A stretch of 64,000 nt of DNA from Taeniopygia guttata (Eukaryota; Chordata; Aves; Passeriformes; Estrildidae), in assembly GCF_048771995.1 (NCBI RefSeq), contig NC_133043.1, positions 5,697,001 through 5,761,000 of the forward strand. Reading direction: 5' to 3'. A model generated the notes under the pieces. The model was given only the letters and a program-made list of their open reading frames with translations, had not been told where the DNA came from and ran no database searches. Position numbers and translations under genes: made by a program. Shown here piece by piece: positions 1-10,350 of the stretch. Each line of letters starts with the position of its first letter. The stretch's first letter is position 1.

Positions 1-325
1 CACCAGGTCAGAACAAAGGGTTCTGAAAGAGGGCACAGGAGAGGGCACAGGAGAGGGCCAGGCTGCAGGTGCTTTAGGTAGGAAGGAAATCCCTCCTCAG
101 GCCAGTTGTTTGTGTGGCTGGGCTGTGAGGACAGCCCACAAGGAGTCCTGACGCTTCTCACTGGCTGCTCCATCCAGCATCTGCTTTTGGTTACTCTGCC
201 AAAACAACAAGCCTGTGTGTAACTGTAAAATACTGGTCCTGGGTCTGATATGAATCAGAAAATCAGCCCTCTGTGAGTTTCTGAGGTAAGCACTGTCCAA
301 ATCCTCCCCGATGTCACAGTGGTAG
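1..325. other. unique noncoding sequence
   Basis: No gene, repeat family or RNA gene is recognisable here. A short direct duplication of the phrase gagagggcacag lies near positions 38-58. The open frames are short and carry no domain signal. The left boundary of the following LTR remnant is uncertain, so its 5' part may extend into this stretch. Confidence 0.4.
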
Positions 326-518
326 TGCTACCTGTATCGAGAGAAAGTCTCGAGTTGTGTTAGAGTCAGAGTCAGAGAAAGTAGTATGTAGTTTTAGTAT
401 CTTCTTTTTATATGATATATTAATGTATTTTAGCATAGTTATAATAAAGAAATAATTCAGCTTTCTAAATTAAGTCAGACATCGTCATTTCTTCCCATTG
501 GGGTTACCTTTATTTACA
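326..518 (+). mobile_element. 3' part of an endogenous retroviral LTR (remnant)
   Basis: The segment resembles the R-U5 end of a passerine retroviral LTR. It has an AT-rich stretch, an AATAAA polyadenylation signal at 443-448 and a pyrimidine-rich U5-like stretch, and it ends in a CA at 517-518. A perfect 6-bp stem TCGAGA/TCTCGA (337-342 and 348-353) with a GAAAG loop lies upstream of the poly(A) signal, where an R-region hairpin could sit. No gag, pol or env reading frame follows. The 5' boundary and target duplication were not resolved. The class is not assigned; recognition is from general pattern only. Confidence 0.5.
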
Positions 519-2893
519 ATACTAATCCAAGGCAGCAAGGTGAGCACCACACCTGGAGCACCTGCAGCAGCACCTGCCATGGCCCCAGGTAACTTGCTGA
601 GGTCTAGGACAGAGATCACCTGTCCTGCAGCTGAGCTGGGGAGGACAGCAGTGCCAGCCCTGACACCCTGGCCCCGAGCCCACCCTCAGCTTTCCTGTCA
701 GCAGGAGCTTCAACACCCTCACTGACCCTCTTGTCCCCCTGCCAGAAATCCAGCCCCACCAGCAGCACGTGAGGCTGGGTGAGGATGGCCTCTCATCCTG
801 CTGCTCCCTCCCCTGCCATGTGTGGACCACAGCAGGAGCAGTGGAGTGTGACTCCAGAATCCCCTGGGACTCTGGCCCCTGTAATATATTGTTCTGCATT
901 TCCCCCAGGGCAGCCTTGTTCCATTGGATAATTGGAAAGTATTTATCTGTGTCATATTAAGACCCATTTGGGATAATTGTGAAATTGGCAGCCCTGGCCC
1001 TCCTTTGTTTAGACCAGGGTATAATTTGGTTAATGTTATTGGTTTTTTTAACTTTGCCACAAGAAGGCGGAAATTCAGATTCTATTATTTAGCAAGTAGC
1101 TCTGAGGAATGTCCTTTGGCAGCAGGGACCTGCAGTGGGGCCACAGAGCTCCTCGCAGCCTTGGAGCATTTGGTGGGCACGTTGAGTCCCAGTCAGGCCT
1201 CAAGAGCCCTTGCCACAAACCTCCATCCTTTCCTGATCCGTGGTCCTCCTCCCTGCCTGCTCTCCACGGTGTCACAGCCCAGACTGGCAAAACCAGCAAT
1301 GGAGACACTTCATCCTGTCCCGGGTGTCCTCTCCAAGCCAGGCTCAGCTCCTCCAGAAAGAATATTGCACCTGGACTCTGGATACCGGGTATCTGTCCTT
1401 GTACATCTGCAGTGATTATTTTGTCTTTCTCTCACCAGTGCTACTCAGGAAGGAGGAGATCTGTGAGTCCTGTGCAGCTTTACTCTGTCTTCTGATTATT
1501 GCCCACACTGCCAGGGAAATGATTTCTTGGGTGTTGTGGCTCACGGTCAGTGAAATAAGAGGGACCAGTCACGAGATTTGCAGCAGGACCTGGAGTCCCA
1601 GTTAATGCCAAGCCTTGCCTCCTGCAGCAACCCCACCTGTACTTACCTAAACATGGCCCTTTTTGGTCATAGGCCTGGTGCTTTGGATCTGGGTGATTTG
1701 GGAAATTAATTTAGGCTGCAGGAGATATTAAAACTTCTAGCCAGTAGGAGAGCAATGTTCTTGAAGAGCCTTCCAAACCGGAAAGTAGGGGCAAGGAGCC
1801 TGGGCTGTTTGTAGATGGAACTTGATAAGTTAATGGAAGGGATTTCATGACATGACAGAAATGATCCTAGAGTGAAAAATTAAGTCATGGGATAATGGGC
1901 CTTGAATGTTTCATTTGTTTGTATCTCTGGAAGCATGTTTTTAAAAAGCAGTTCTTTAGTTCTTGATACTCTTTATTGCTCTATGGTTTGTCATCCCAAG
2001 CTCTGAGTTGCCTAAAGGAGCCACACATTTTCTTTCCTCCTGGTGCAGCCTTGGATTTTGGGATGGAGAGAGGAGCTTGCTTGCTTTGGCTGGGGATGGG
2101 AGCTGGGTCTGCTGCACTGCTGCTGTCGTGTCAGACACTCCTGTGTGAGGCACCTTGCCCACAGTCAGATCTTTCCTGGGCTTGGAGCCTTTTGCTCTTG
2201 GCTGGACTATCAGGACCATGTGCCTTTTTCCTTCTTTTGTGGGATGAAGTGGGTGTTTAGCTGGGTGCACTCAGGAGTTTCACTTTTAACAGTCTTGTTA
2301 AACTCCCACAGAGCTGTGGGACTGCATGGGCTGAGGGACCTCAGCTGGTGTCTCTTCTCAAAAGCAAAACAGTCTTGCAAGAGACACGACCACCTTTCTG
2401 TTGGAGAACCAGCTTGATGAGTCCAGCAAAGCTCCCCATATTAGTAAATTTTTTTCTGAGTGCAGTGCAGTGCTATGAGAAACCTCAGCCTGGATTTTTT
2501 GGATTCTTGTGCCCATGAACTCTGGTATCTCAGAGTAGGATGGGCAAGCCTGTGGTGGGGCCTGGCCTCAAGAGTCCTCCACACTTCACTGGGATGAGAA
2601 ACCTCATTTTGTAGCTGCCAGAGCCATGACTTGGTGGTAAGAGCAGTGCCAATGTTAATGGCAGCAGTGATGCTGACAAAGTACCAGGGTCATTTCCAGA
2701 TGCCAGGGATTCCCATTCCACTGGAAAAGCTGAAAACCACGAGGTTTTGACCGGGGCTGGATTTAAACCAAACTCTGAAAACAATACTGGTTTGTCCTTT
2801 GTAACCAGCCAAGGTTGCACTGCCACCAGCAGAAACAGCTCATGGTTAAGGGTTTATAAATTAAACTGAATCAAATCAAATGATAGCTTTGGG
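519..2893. other. noncoding interval with two AT-rich blocks
   Basis: Several short open frames overlap here on both strands, but none has a recognisable domain or a splice-consistent structure. The sequence around 955-1110 and 1690-1960 is relatively AT-rich, low in repeats and TAAT-bearing, unlike the flanking GC-rich text. These blocks could be conserved noncoding elements, which only alignment can show. No mobile element was recognised. Confidence 0.35.
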
Positions 2894-2918
2894 AAAAAAA
2901 AAAAAAAAAAAAAAAAAA
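2894..2918 (+). repeat. poly(A) tract (25 A)
   Basis: An uninterrupted run of 25 A. Bird CR1 elements end in short tandem octamers rather than poly(A), so this is not a CR1 tail. No clear target duplication or retrocopy body is visible on its 5' side. It is most simply a homopolymer microsatellite. Confidence 0.9.
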
Positions 2919-3390
2919 GGCAATTTCTCTCAGAAGCTTCATTCTGCCAAGGTTGCTGGATGGAGCAGGGTTGTCCCCAGGTGTGCAGGACCCTGGACCT
3001 GGTGTGATCCAAGCCCCACCAACCCCAGCACTCATGAGTCAGACCTGGGAAATTCACAAGATTAGCCTGAAAGCAGTTCTGCAAACAGAACAAGCAGCAA
3101 GAACAAATCTGAGGCTGATAACTGCTTTTTGAGCCTTTTCAGCATACTTAGAACATTACTGCTTATTTTAAGATTTTTAAGTTTATTTTAAGATTACTTT
3201 AAAAACTACAAGTATGGGCCAGATTAATAAGATGTTTTATCTAACTCAGAACTATCTGCATGTGTTGTCCAGTAAAGTTCTAACAGTATTTTTAGCAGAC
3301 TGTTTCACCATGGAAATAACCCTGGGCACCAAAGCAGGACTGGTGGCAATGCCAGGTAGCCCATGAACTGCAATCCTTAAATGCTTCTAA
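2919..3390. other. unique noncoding sequence
   Basis: No gene or known repeat is recognised. The part from about 3130 to 3300 is AT-rich, with a local near-duplication around TTTTAAGTTTATTTTAAGATTA. Confidence 0.35.
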
Positions 3391-3800
3391 TCATAGAATT
3401 ATATAATCACAGACTGGTTTGTGTTGGAAGGGACCTTAAAGCTCATCCATCCTCACTCCCTGCCATGGCAGGGACACCTTCCACTATCCCAGGTTGCTCC
3501 AAGTGTAGTGATGTAGTGCCTCCCTTGCAAAACCACTACACCAAGCCCTGTCCAACCTGGCTTTGGACATTTCCAAGGATCAGGGGTAGCCAGAGCTTCT
3601 CTGGGCAACCTGTGCCACCTCACACCACTCACATATTTGTCCTTGTATCTAATCTATATTTACTCTCCTTCAGCTTAAAGCCATTTCCCTTTGTATTGTC
3701 CCTCCATCCCTTGTCCCAAATCCCTCTCTGGCTCTCCTGGAGCCCCTTCAGGCACTGGAAAGGGCTCTAAGGTGTCCCCAGAGCCCTCTCTTCTCCAAGA
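3391..3800 (-). mobile_element. CR1 LINE 3' fragment
   Basis: Read on the minus strand this is the 3' end of a CR1 non-LTR retrotransposon. On the plus strand it starts with the reversed tail (tcatagaatt...atcacag), followed by the diagnostic tract ttggaagggacctt and the run ending in the ccatggcagggacacc segment. It contains only 3' sequence without reverse transcriptase, so it is a dead 5'-truncated copy. It is moderately diverged from the copies at 12.9 and 25.5 kb and belongs to a different subfamily. A 37-bp palindromic insertion interrupts it (separate entry). Confidence 0.85.
3504..3540. mobile_element. 37-bp palindrome-ended insertion inside CR1
   Basis: Compared with other CR1 copies, which run directly from ...gctccaag into ccctgtcc..., this copy has extra sequence. 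The extra 37 bp begin TGTAGTG and end CACTACA, an exact 7-bp terminal inverted repeat. It is bracketed by CCAAG at 3499-3503 and CCAAG at 3541-3545, consistent with a 5-bp target duplication. It has no coding capacity. It could be a miniature non-autonomous transposon remnant or a template-switch insertion. The inverted repeat and duplicated pentamer are directly visible; the mechanism is inferred. Confidence 0.5.
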
Positions 3801-4780
3801 ATTTTTTCTGTTTGTCTTCTCTCTCCATCACATGCACCACACCTGCAGTGCTGTACATGGCAGGAATTCCCCACATGATCTTGTGGTGCTACCAGAACAT
3901 AATAAATCACCTTTCAGAGCTCACAGCAGCCTGCCCATGCTCATGGTGCAGCATGAGGGGGTCCTTGTGCTGGGAAGGGCCAGCAGATGTGCCTTGGATG
4001 TGGATGCACAAGCAGGGAATTGGTTCTTGAGGAGTTTACCTGAAGATCTGTGATTTTAGAACCACACAGTTTGTCAGTCTGATTTTGTCCTGGATGTTTT
4101 CAGCCCATTTGAGTACTGTCAGAGAGGCAGGCCTTGGGAGGATCTGGAGTCATAACCGAGTTCCTGATCACTATTCCTCTTCTATTTGCCACCACTTAAA
4201 ACTTCTTTCTATGAAAACAAAAAATGAAGGAAAAATCACTCCTTTTCAAAACAGCTCACTGGGAGGGGGCTGAGGCCAGAGCTGAGCTTTTCCCCCGAGA
4301 ACAGCCCCTTGTCCCTCCCCACCCAGCCCAGGCTGGAGGCCAGGAACTCTCCTGGATGAAGACAGCTGCCACATCCCATCTCTGGGCTCTTCACTGCTGT
4401 CTGAGGCTTGGAGCAGACATCAGCACTGAGATTTTGGAGGCTGGGAAGGAGATTCTATCCCAAAACTCCTGGGGGTGCAAAGAGCTGGCAAAGTTGAGTG
4501 TGGGGGTCACACTGTGACCAAAGGCTGGGCTTGCTCGAGTGGAGATTTTCTGGTTCACGCAGCTCTGCTGGCTGGCTCCAGGCCCTGCCCCACGGAGGGG
4601 CTGCACAAGGAGACGTTGTTGGTGAAAGGGGGATCCAGGCTTGTGGAGGCTTTCCTTGCTTGGTTTCCTGTTCACTGGGAGAGCCCAGTGGATCCAGGCA
4701 GCTCCTCTCTGGAGCCGAAGTGTGAGCAGGTCACTTCTCCAGGGCATGGCAGGAATGTGCACATCTGTGGGAATGGCCTG
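3801..4780. other. noncoding interval, no repeat recognised
   Basis: Unique-looking sequence with mixed composition. Open frames of about 60-125 codons overlap one another on both strands, which is typical of GC-rich noncoding bird DNA. No splice-bounded exon or domain was seen. Confidence 0.35.
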
Positions 4781-5006
4781 CGGGCTCCATGGCCCTCAGT
4801 GCCTCACAGGATGGGCCTTTGTGCATCCCTGAGGAGGAGGAATAAGGAGTTCAGGAGCTCCACGGCCCTCAGTGCCTCATGGGATGGGCCTTTCTGCATC
4901 CCTGAGGAGAAGGAGGAGGTTCAGGGAGCTCCATGGCCCTCAGCGCCTCACAGGATGGCCTTTGTGCATCCCTGAGGAGGAGGAGGAGGGGGTTCAGGGA
5001 GGGGAA
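4781..5006. repeat. 72-bp tandem repeat, about three copies
   Basis: Three copies of a unit start at the word ggccctcag at 4791, 4864 and 4935, giving spacings of 73 and 71 bp. Each contains the words cctcac or cctcat, ggatgg, cctttctgcatccctgagga or cctttgtgcatccctgagga, then a short (agg)n stretch of varying length. The (agg)n stretch accounts for the length differences. The reading frame is not preserved between copies, so this is a minisatellite and not a repeat protein. Confidence 0.85.
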
Positions 5007-6430
5007 TCATCCAGCAGGGACACGGTCTGCAAGGCAAACCATGAGATAATAGCAGTGGTGCGTGCCCTGGCAGCCTGGGAGCTCTCAGAGGAGAAAAAAC
5101 CTCTTGTTCTGGCCGTAGGGGCAAGTGGTCAGAGCTGCCTTGTGCCTTGCCAAGCCTGACACGGCTCTCGGGAGGACCAGACAGGATTCCTGCAGAGCCT
5201 GTGCACAGCAGGACTCGATCAGCATTTGCAACAAGCAAGTGTTCACAGGGTGTTTGCCCCCAGGAATTCAGAGCTACTCTTACTGCCTGAGCACTGTAAA
5301 CACCAGCTGAAACACACCAAGTCCATGTTTAGTGAGATGGTTTTATCAGCCACATTCCTGCAAGCAGGAGCCCAGGAATACAAACACACCACAACAAACA
5401 CGTGAAGAATTTGATAAGGCTGAACTGCATCTCTGAACATCTCTCTCCTGGCTTTTCTCTTTGTGTATTTACAGTTTTATGGTGGGTCAGAATTGCTCAA
5501 GAAGCACTGCAGATGCATTAAAGCCAAATGTATTTACTTCCAGTGGAGCAAACAGCAAAGCAGGGGCAGATGTGGTGGCTCAGGTACGAGGAAGTGCAAG
5601 CTGTGCCCATTCCCACCTCGGTGCATGCCAGAGTGGCACAGGGGAAAGGTGAGAAGGTGGAAGGTGAGATGCTGGGCAGGGACGAACAGTGCAGACCATC
5701 AGAGCTGCACCACCATAAGCCAAGCAGGACCCAGCCTCATGGAAGTGTCATTCCTGAAGACATTTCTACCTGTCAGAAGCCAAGTGCACCTCAAGGTGTT
5801 GTGTCCAATCCTGCTCAGCTGCAGGCAGGAGCCAGAGCTCTCAGCCCTGCACAGCTGCCTCAGGTCCAGCTGCTGGAGATGCTCCAGCTCCTGTTTTCCT
5901 TTCCTTTTGGGGTTGCCAAGGTGCATTTGTGGGACAGCAGTGGCACTGAGCAGAGGAAGCAATGTCTGTCCCTGGGTTAGATCCCACAGGAGGGCTCAGG
6001 AGATGTTGGTTTAGCTCCAGGGAGTGGCAGATCTTAGCTCGGGTATTTCTGGTACACACCTTGGCAGGAAGCTCACTCCTGGAAATTTAGGAAAAAACAT
6101 GATCCAGGAACTTGCTTGACATGTGGAGACCAGAGGTGTGAAGGGGATTACTAAGACCTGAAAAGTGAATTTTTCAGTTTAGGACTTTTCCAGGCAAAAT
6201 CTTCATTTTCTGGAAGATGAGCTGCTGAAGCCAAAATTGTTTCTCAGGGAGATAAAGTTTTCCCCCACTTCTAAAAATAATTCTTCATTTCAACGGTTCA
6301 GTTCATTTTTCCCTAAGAAAAAGTTAAAAACGTTAAAAAATAAAAATATTTTCGACTTATCCAATTATCTGCCCTAGCAGGACAGGCTCCAAACAGTCTG
6401 TGGTGTTTGTGGGCACTGCACTGGCTGCCT
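5007..6430. other. noncoding interval, no repeat recognised
   Basis: Mixed-composition sequence. A frame of 183 codons at 5463-6014 overlaps a 150-codon frame in another register and shows no domain, no start context and no splice signals, so it is not called. The section 6170-6370 is AT-rich with poly(A)-like runs. Confidence 0.35.
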
Positions 6431-6571
6431 GGGGGACGGGGGAACAGGGTAAGGGGACAGGGGAACAGGGTAAGGGGACAGGGGAACAGGGTAAGGGGAC
6501 ATGGGAACAGGGTAAGGGGACATGGGAGCAGGGTAAGGGGACATGGGAGCAGGGTAAGGGGACATGGGGGG
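6431..6571. repeat. 21-bp G-rich minisatellite, about seven copies
   Basis: A 21-bp unit with a ggggaca-type block and an acagggtaa block is repeated about seven times. A graded variant series runs from left to right (gacaggggaac, then gacatgggaac, then gacatgggagc). Because 21 is a multiple of 3, each frame gives a heptapeptide repeat: GNRVRGQ-type on plus, PLPCSHV- or PYPVPLS-type on minus. The long open frames here result from that arithmetic. GGGG runs are regularly spaced on the plus strand. Confidence 0.9.
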
Positions 6572-7170
6572 CATTTTGAGGGTGGGGCAGCCTGTCCATC
6601 TGTGCTGCTCCATTACCTGCTCAGGAGGGAGGGGTGGGAGGTAGGCAGCATCCAAGGGTGCCATTCCCTTGTGTCCTGTCCCTGTCCCTGCAGAGATCAG
6701 AGCTGCAGCCCCCAGGGAGGTCTGACCTCAGTGTCCTCTGCTCCAGCTGGAAAGCCCCAGTGCCCTCAGGCACTGCTCCTGTGGCCCCTCAAGGCCCTTC
6801 ACCTCCTTCATGTCCCTCATTCAGATGCTCTCCTAAAGCTTTAGGTCGTTCTTGGATCGTGGCACCCAAAACTGCCCCAGCACTCGAGGTGAGGCCACCC
6901 CAGAGCAGAGTGGGACAATGTCCTCCCTCCCCTGGCTGGCCATGCTGGCCCTGCTGCCCGCCAGGACACGGATGTCCCTCCTGGCTCAGACCCAGCTGCC
7001 CACGGACCAGCACTCCCAGTCCCTTTCCAGCCTCTCCTTCCCCAGTCAGTCCCTACATCCAGCACTGCCCCACCCCAGGGCAGCCTGGCATTTGTTTTTG
7101 TCAAAATTCACCAATTTGGCAGAATCAACAAAGTCCTACCTGGGCCTTGGTGAGCAAGGGGGAAGCAAGT
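6572..7170. other. GC-rich noncoding interval
   Basis: GC-rich, low-complexity sequence. A 277-codon frame at 6634-7467 runs through this stretch into the antisense of a CR1 element, so it is not a gene. No other element was recognised. Confidence 0.4.
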
Positions 7171-7470
7171 CACAGTATTCACAGAATTCACAGAGTTCAC
7201 ACAATTCACACAGTTCACAGAATTCAGAGAATTAACAGGTTGGAAGAGACCTTCAAGATCATCAAATCCAGCCCAGCCCTAACACCTCAACTCAACCCTG
7301 GCACCCAGTGCCACATCCAGTCTGTTTTACACACACCCAGGGAGGATGACTCCACCACCTCCCTGGGCAGCCATTCCAGAACTTTATCACCTTTCTGTAA
7401 AAACTTTTTCCTAATATCCAACCTAAATTTTCCTTGGTGCAGCTTGAGATGGTTCTCTCAAGTCTGAACC
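7171..7470 (-). mobile_element. CR1 LINE 3' fragment with aberrant 9-bp tail
   Basis: On the minus strand this is a CR1 3' end. After the tail (7171-7232) comes ttggaagagaccttcaag, then the ccagggaggatgactccacc and tcctaatatccaacctaaat segments characteristic of the element. The tail is made of nonamers of the form ACAGAATTC with variants, instead of the usual octamer. It carries no reverse transcriptase. The 5' end fades out near 7470. Confidence 0.88.
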
Positions 7471-10121
7471 TCATCCATGCTACACTGCTTCCCAGGCAGA
7501 AATCAAGGGGGTTTCTCTTTCCAAACCAGGCTTGTCTTCCAGAGGATCTCCAGCGTCTTGAAAGGAAGTACCCATGGTGTTCCATGATAGTCCAGCTTGA
7601 TGAATTTAAAATTTACAGGCAGGGAGAGATGGAACACGACCTGTGTGCAGCCTTGCAGTTGATGTGTTGGCAGCAGTGGTTGATGGGAGATGTGCTCTGA
7701 GGCTCAAAAGTGTGTCTAAGCTTTGTAAATACAATCAGTTCAGCCTAAACGAGGGAACAATGTGGAATGTTTTGAGGCCAGATTTCACTCCAGAAAAAAA
7801 AAAAAACCCATCGCTGAGCCAGTGGTGCTTGAGTGTGTTGTGAAGGCTGTGTCTGCGGGGTCACAGCGTGACCTCCTGGCTCAGACAGAAGGACCCCGGC
7901 ACACTCACTGCAAATTAAAATGTTGCATATGCTCTGAGTGTAAAAAGAGATTGTGCACAGAGCCTGCAAGAAGCCTTCCTGAAAGACTTTCACCTCGGCT
8001 GGTGGTCTTGCAGCTTCGACACTGGATGTCTGGCTCACGCTCTGTATTTTTGAAAAACATTAATAATCATAATCCATATAAAACTGTCATATTGGTTCAA
8101 CATGTACGTCACCAAAGCCCTGACTAATTTATCAAAGATTTAGTGTTCGGTTGAACAAAGTCTCATTTTTGTAAGCAGATGCAGTTTGCTGGATTGTCCT
8201 GTCATCACCCTCTGTTCCCACTGGAAAGATGCATCGTATCAGCAACTTCAAGAAGTTAAAAAAAAAAAAAAAGTTCATTTTAAAACATCAATGTAAACAC
8301 TTATTGAATGTTCCACACTAGTCATGAATTAAATAAAGAGTTTAGGGGCTCATGCTGCTTGTGTCGAAGTGGGTGTGCAGCCCTGCAGCCAGCAGTGGGT
8401 GAAGGATCACAGTGGGGACGGGGCAGTGCACAGCAGTCACACCACTGGAGAGGAGACCTCGGGCTGCTCAAGGCAGCTCAAATGCTACAAGAGACGTGGC
8501 AGATGGAATTGTCAGTTCGAGGATGCAGCCTGGCCTGTCTGGGTGCCTGCAGGGCTGTTGGCACGGGCAGTGGCAGCATGCCAGGCTTTGGCAAGGATCC
8601 CTGGGCTTGGAGGATGAGGAAAAGCCACAGTGAGGAGGGTGATGAGGAGCACACAGCAGAAGGGAAGGGCTGTGGGCAAGGGCTGGGTCTGCACTGTGTT
8701 TATGAGCCCTGGCTACACACACAGCCCGTCCCAGTGGTGCACTGGGCACAGCTTTGTGTTCCCTGCAATGGGATAAAGTGACAAAAGCACCCCAGGACCT
8801 CCTTCCTGGGCAGTGCAGCCACCCCGTGGGCACCCCGTGTGAAAGGTGCCAGCAGTGACATTTGGTGTGAGGCAGGACAGACGGACACAGGGGCTGAACT
8901 GCAGCTGCTGGGACAGGGAAAGCTGGAGCAGGTGGGGCTGACAGCGAGGTGGATGAGAAAGCAGATGGCAAAATCCCTGCTGGTGCAGGGTGGGGAGAGG
9001 GGTGTGAGGGTCCTGGCTCACACAGTGGAGGAGATGGTATCATCTGCAATGCACTGCTCCTACTTCCTTATACAGTAAATTGGTAACTTTTTTGTATTAA
9101 ATCAGATTTTATCACTGAATCAATCTTACACTTTTCTATTCTTGTTCTCTACAAATGACCTTTTTTAGCTCTCCTCAGCTCTTTCCTGATGGGACTCATT
9201 AGGGGCTGGTGCTGATTCTTAGAGGCATTCACTTTCACTCAGCATCTGGAGATTTTTCAGACAATGCTGTGTTGAAATGGTCCCTGCAGCTCTTCTCTGA
9301 TGTGCTCAGTACCACAGCCCCTCCTGGGCCATCTGCCTGCATCCCACAAACATGTTTGCTGTAAGCTGAATCCTTTCCACCCATCTTTCTGGTGAGATGG
9401 GAGTGTCACCTGCCCAAAGATCTGCAGAAGCAGAACCAAAATTTGCAGAATTTTTAAGAGTTTTTGTGATGGATTTTGACCACAAACCCCACATAAACCT
9501 TGTCCTAGAACAAAGTGGTAAAAAAACCCCAACTCTTCTGTCCTTCAAAAACTCTCAACATTTTGTACCTAACGTGGTTGAATTCTTCATAAAGCCTTTA
9601 GCTCTGGTGAGTGCTAATCATAAGTTTGATGTCAGAGAATAGGTTTTACACATGTATTTTACTTTTCAGAGTGTTTGTACACTTCCTGGTGTAAAAGCTG
9701 ACTGATGTTTGCTCTTTTCATTTGCTGGCTGTGTCACATAATTAGCAGCCTCCCCTGGGTTGTGTGGAATTATTCCTGTCATATATTCCAGTTTTCTCAG
9801 CAAACCAGAGTCATGTAAAGGAAGACAGTTCTCATTCATGGATCTCTAACAATTCAACAGCTCTCTTGTGGGGGTACCCTAGGGCTGTGTGTTTTGAAGA
9901 CAAACTTTGCAAATATTCTGTGCCCATGGGTGGAAATTCCTCCAAAAAAGTAGCCAGGTGTCCAACAGACAAGGAGAATCAAGCGGGCAATAGGGAATCC
10001 TATGGTTTTCCTTTACAAATGGTCAGTAATTAGCTGTTTGTGGCCTGATCACTTGACAAATGCCAGGCTTTGTTCATTCTGCTTTGGCCATGTGTCCTTA
10101 CCTGTTCCTCTTCTCTTCCAG
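7471..10121. other. noncoding interval with homopolymer runs
   Basis: No gene or transposable element was recognised. There are short A runs at about 7794-7805 and 8259-8273. The block 8030-8350 and the block 9060-9760 are AT-rich and look like unique sequence. Frames of up to 193 codons at 8468-9049 (minus) overlap others in several registers and show no domain. Confidence 0.35.
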
Positions 10122-10350
10122 AGCTCGTTTGGCGCCTGCTCCTCTCCCTGAGCACCCAAAGTGGAGCAGCCAGAACCCGGCCCGGCCCCTCCAGGCACGG
10201 TGATGAATGGTGTGATCAAACAGGATCGCTCCGACCACAAAACTGCACCGGCTGCCAATGAGGAGGAAAAGGCACCCAAGGAAAAATCTTCTGGTGACAT
10301 GAGGGATGGCTCCAAGCTCCAGCCCCCGCCCTTCGCCGAGAGGAAGAACG
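10122..10350 (+). CDS. first coding exon of an unrecognised gene (partial)
   Basis: Exon-like block of 229 nt. It is preceded by a pyrimidine-rich acceptor (cctgttcctcttctcttccag, AG at 10120-10121) and followed by the strong donor ACG|GTGAGT at 10351. An in-frame TGA at 10149-10151 means translation should start inside the exon. The first ATG in that frame is at 10203 with G at -3, giving 81 nt of 5' UTR and 49 codons plus one base (donor phase 1). The peptide begins MNGVIKQDRSDHKTAPA, is rich in E, K, D and P, and ends PPPFAERKN; it appears intrinsically disordered with no domain. It reads like the N-terminus of a nuclear or cytoplasmic regulatory protein, but I do not recognise the gene. 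No certain downstream exon was found, so much of the window to the right may be its intron. A spurious open frame with good splice sites remains possible. Confidence 0.55.
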
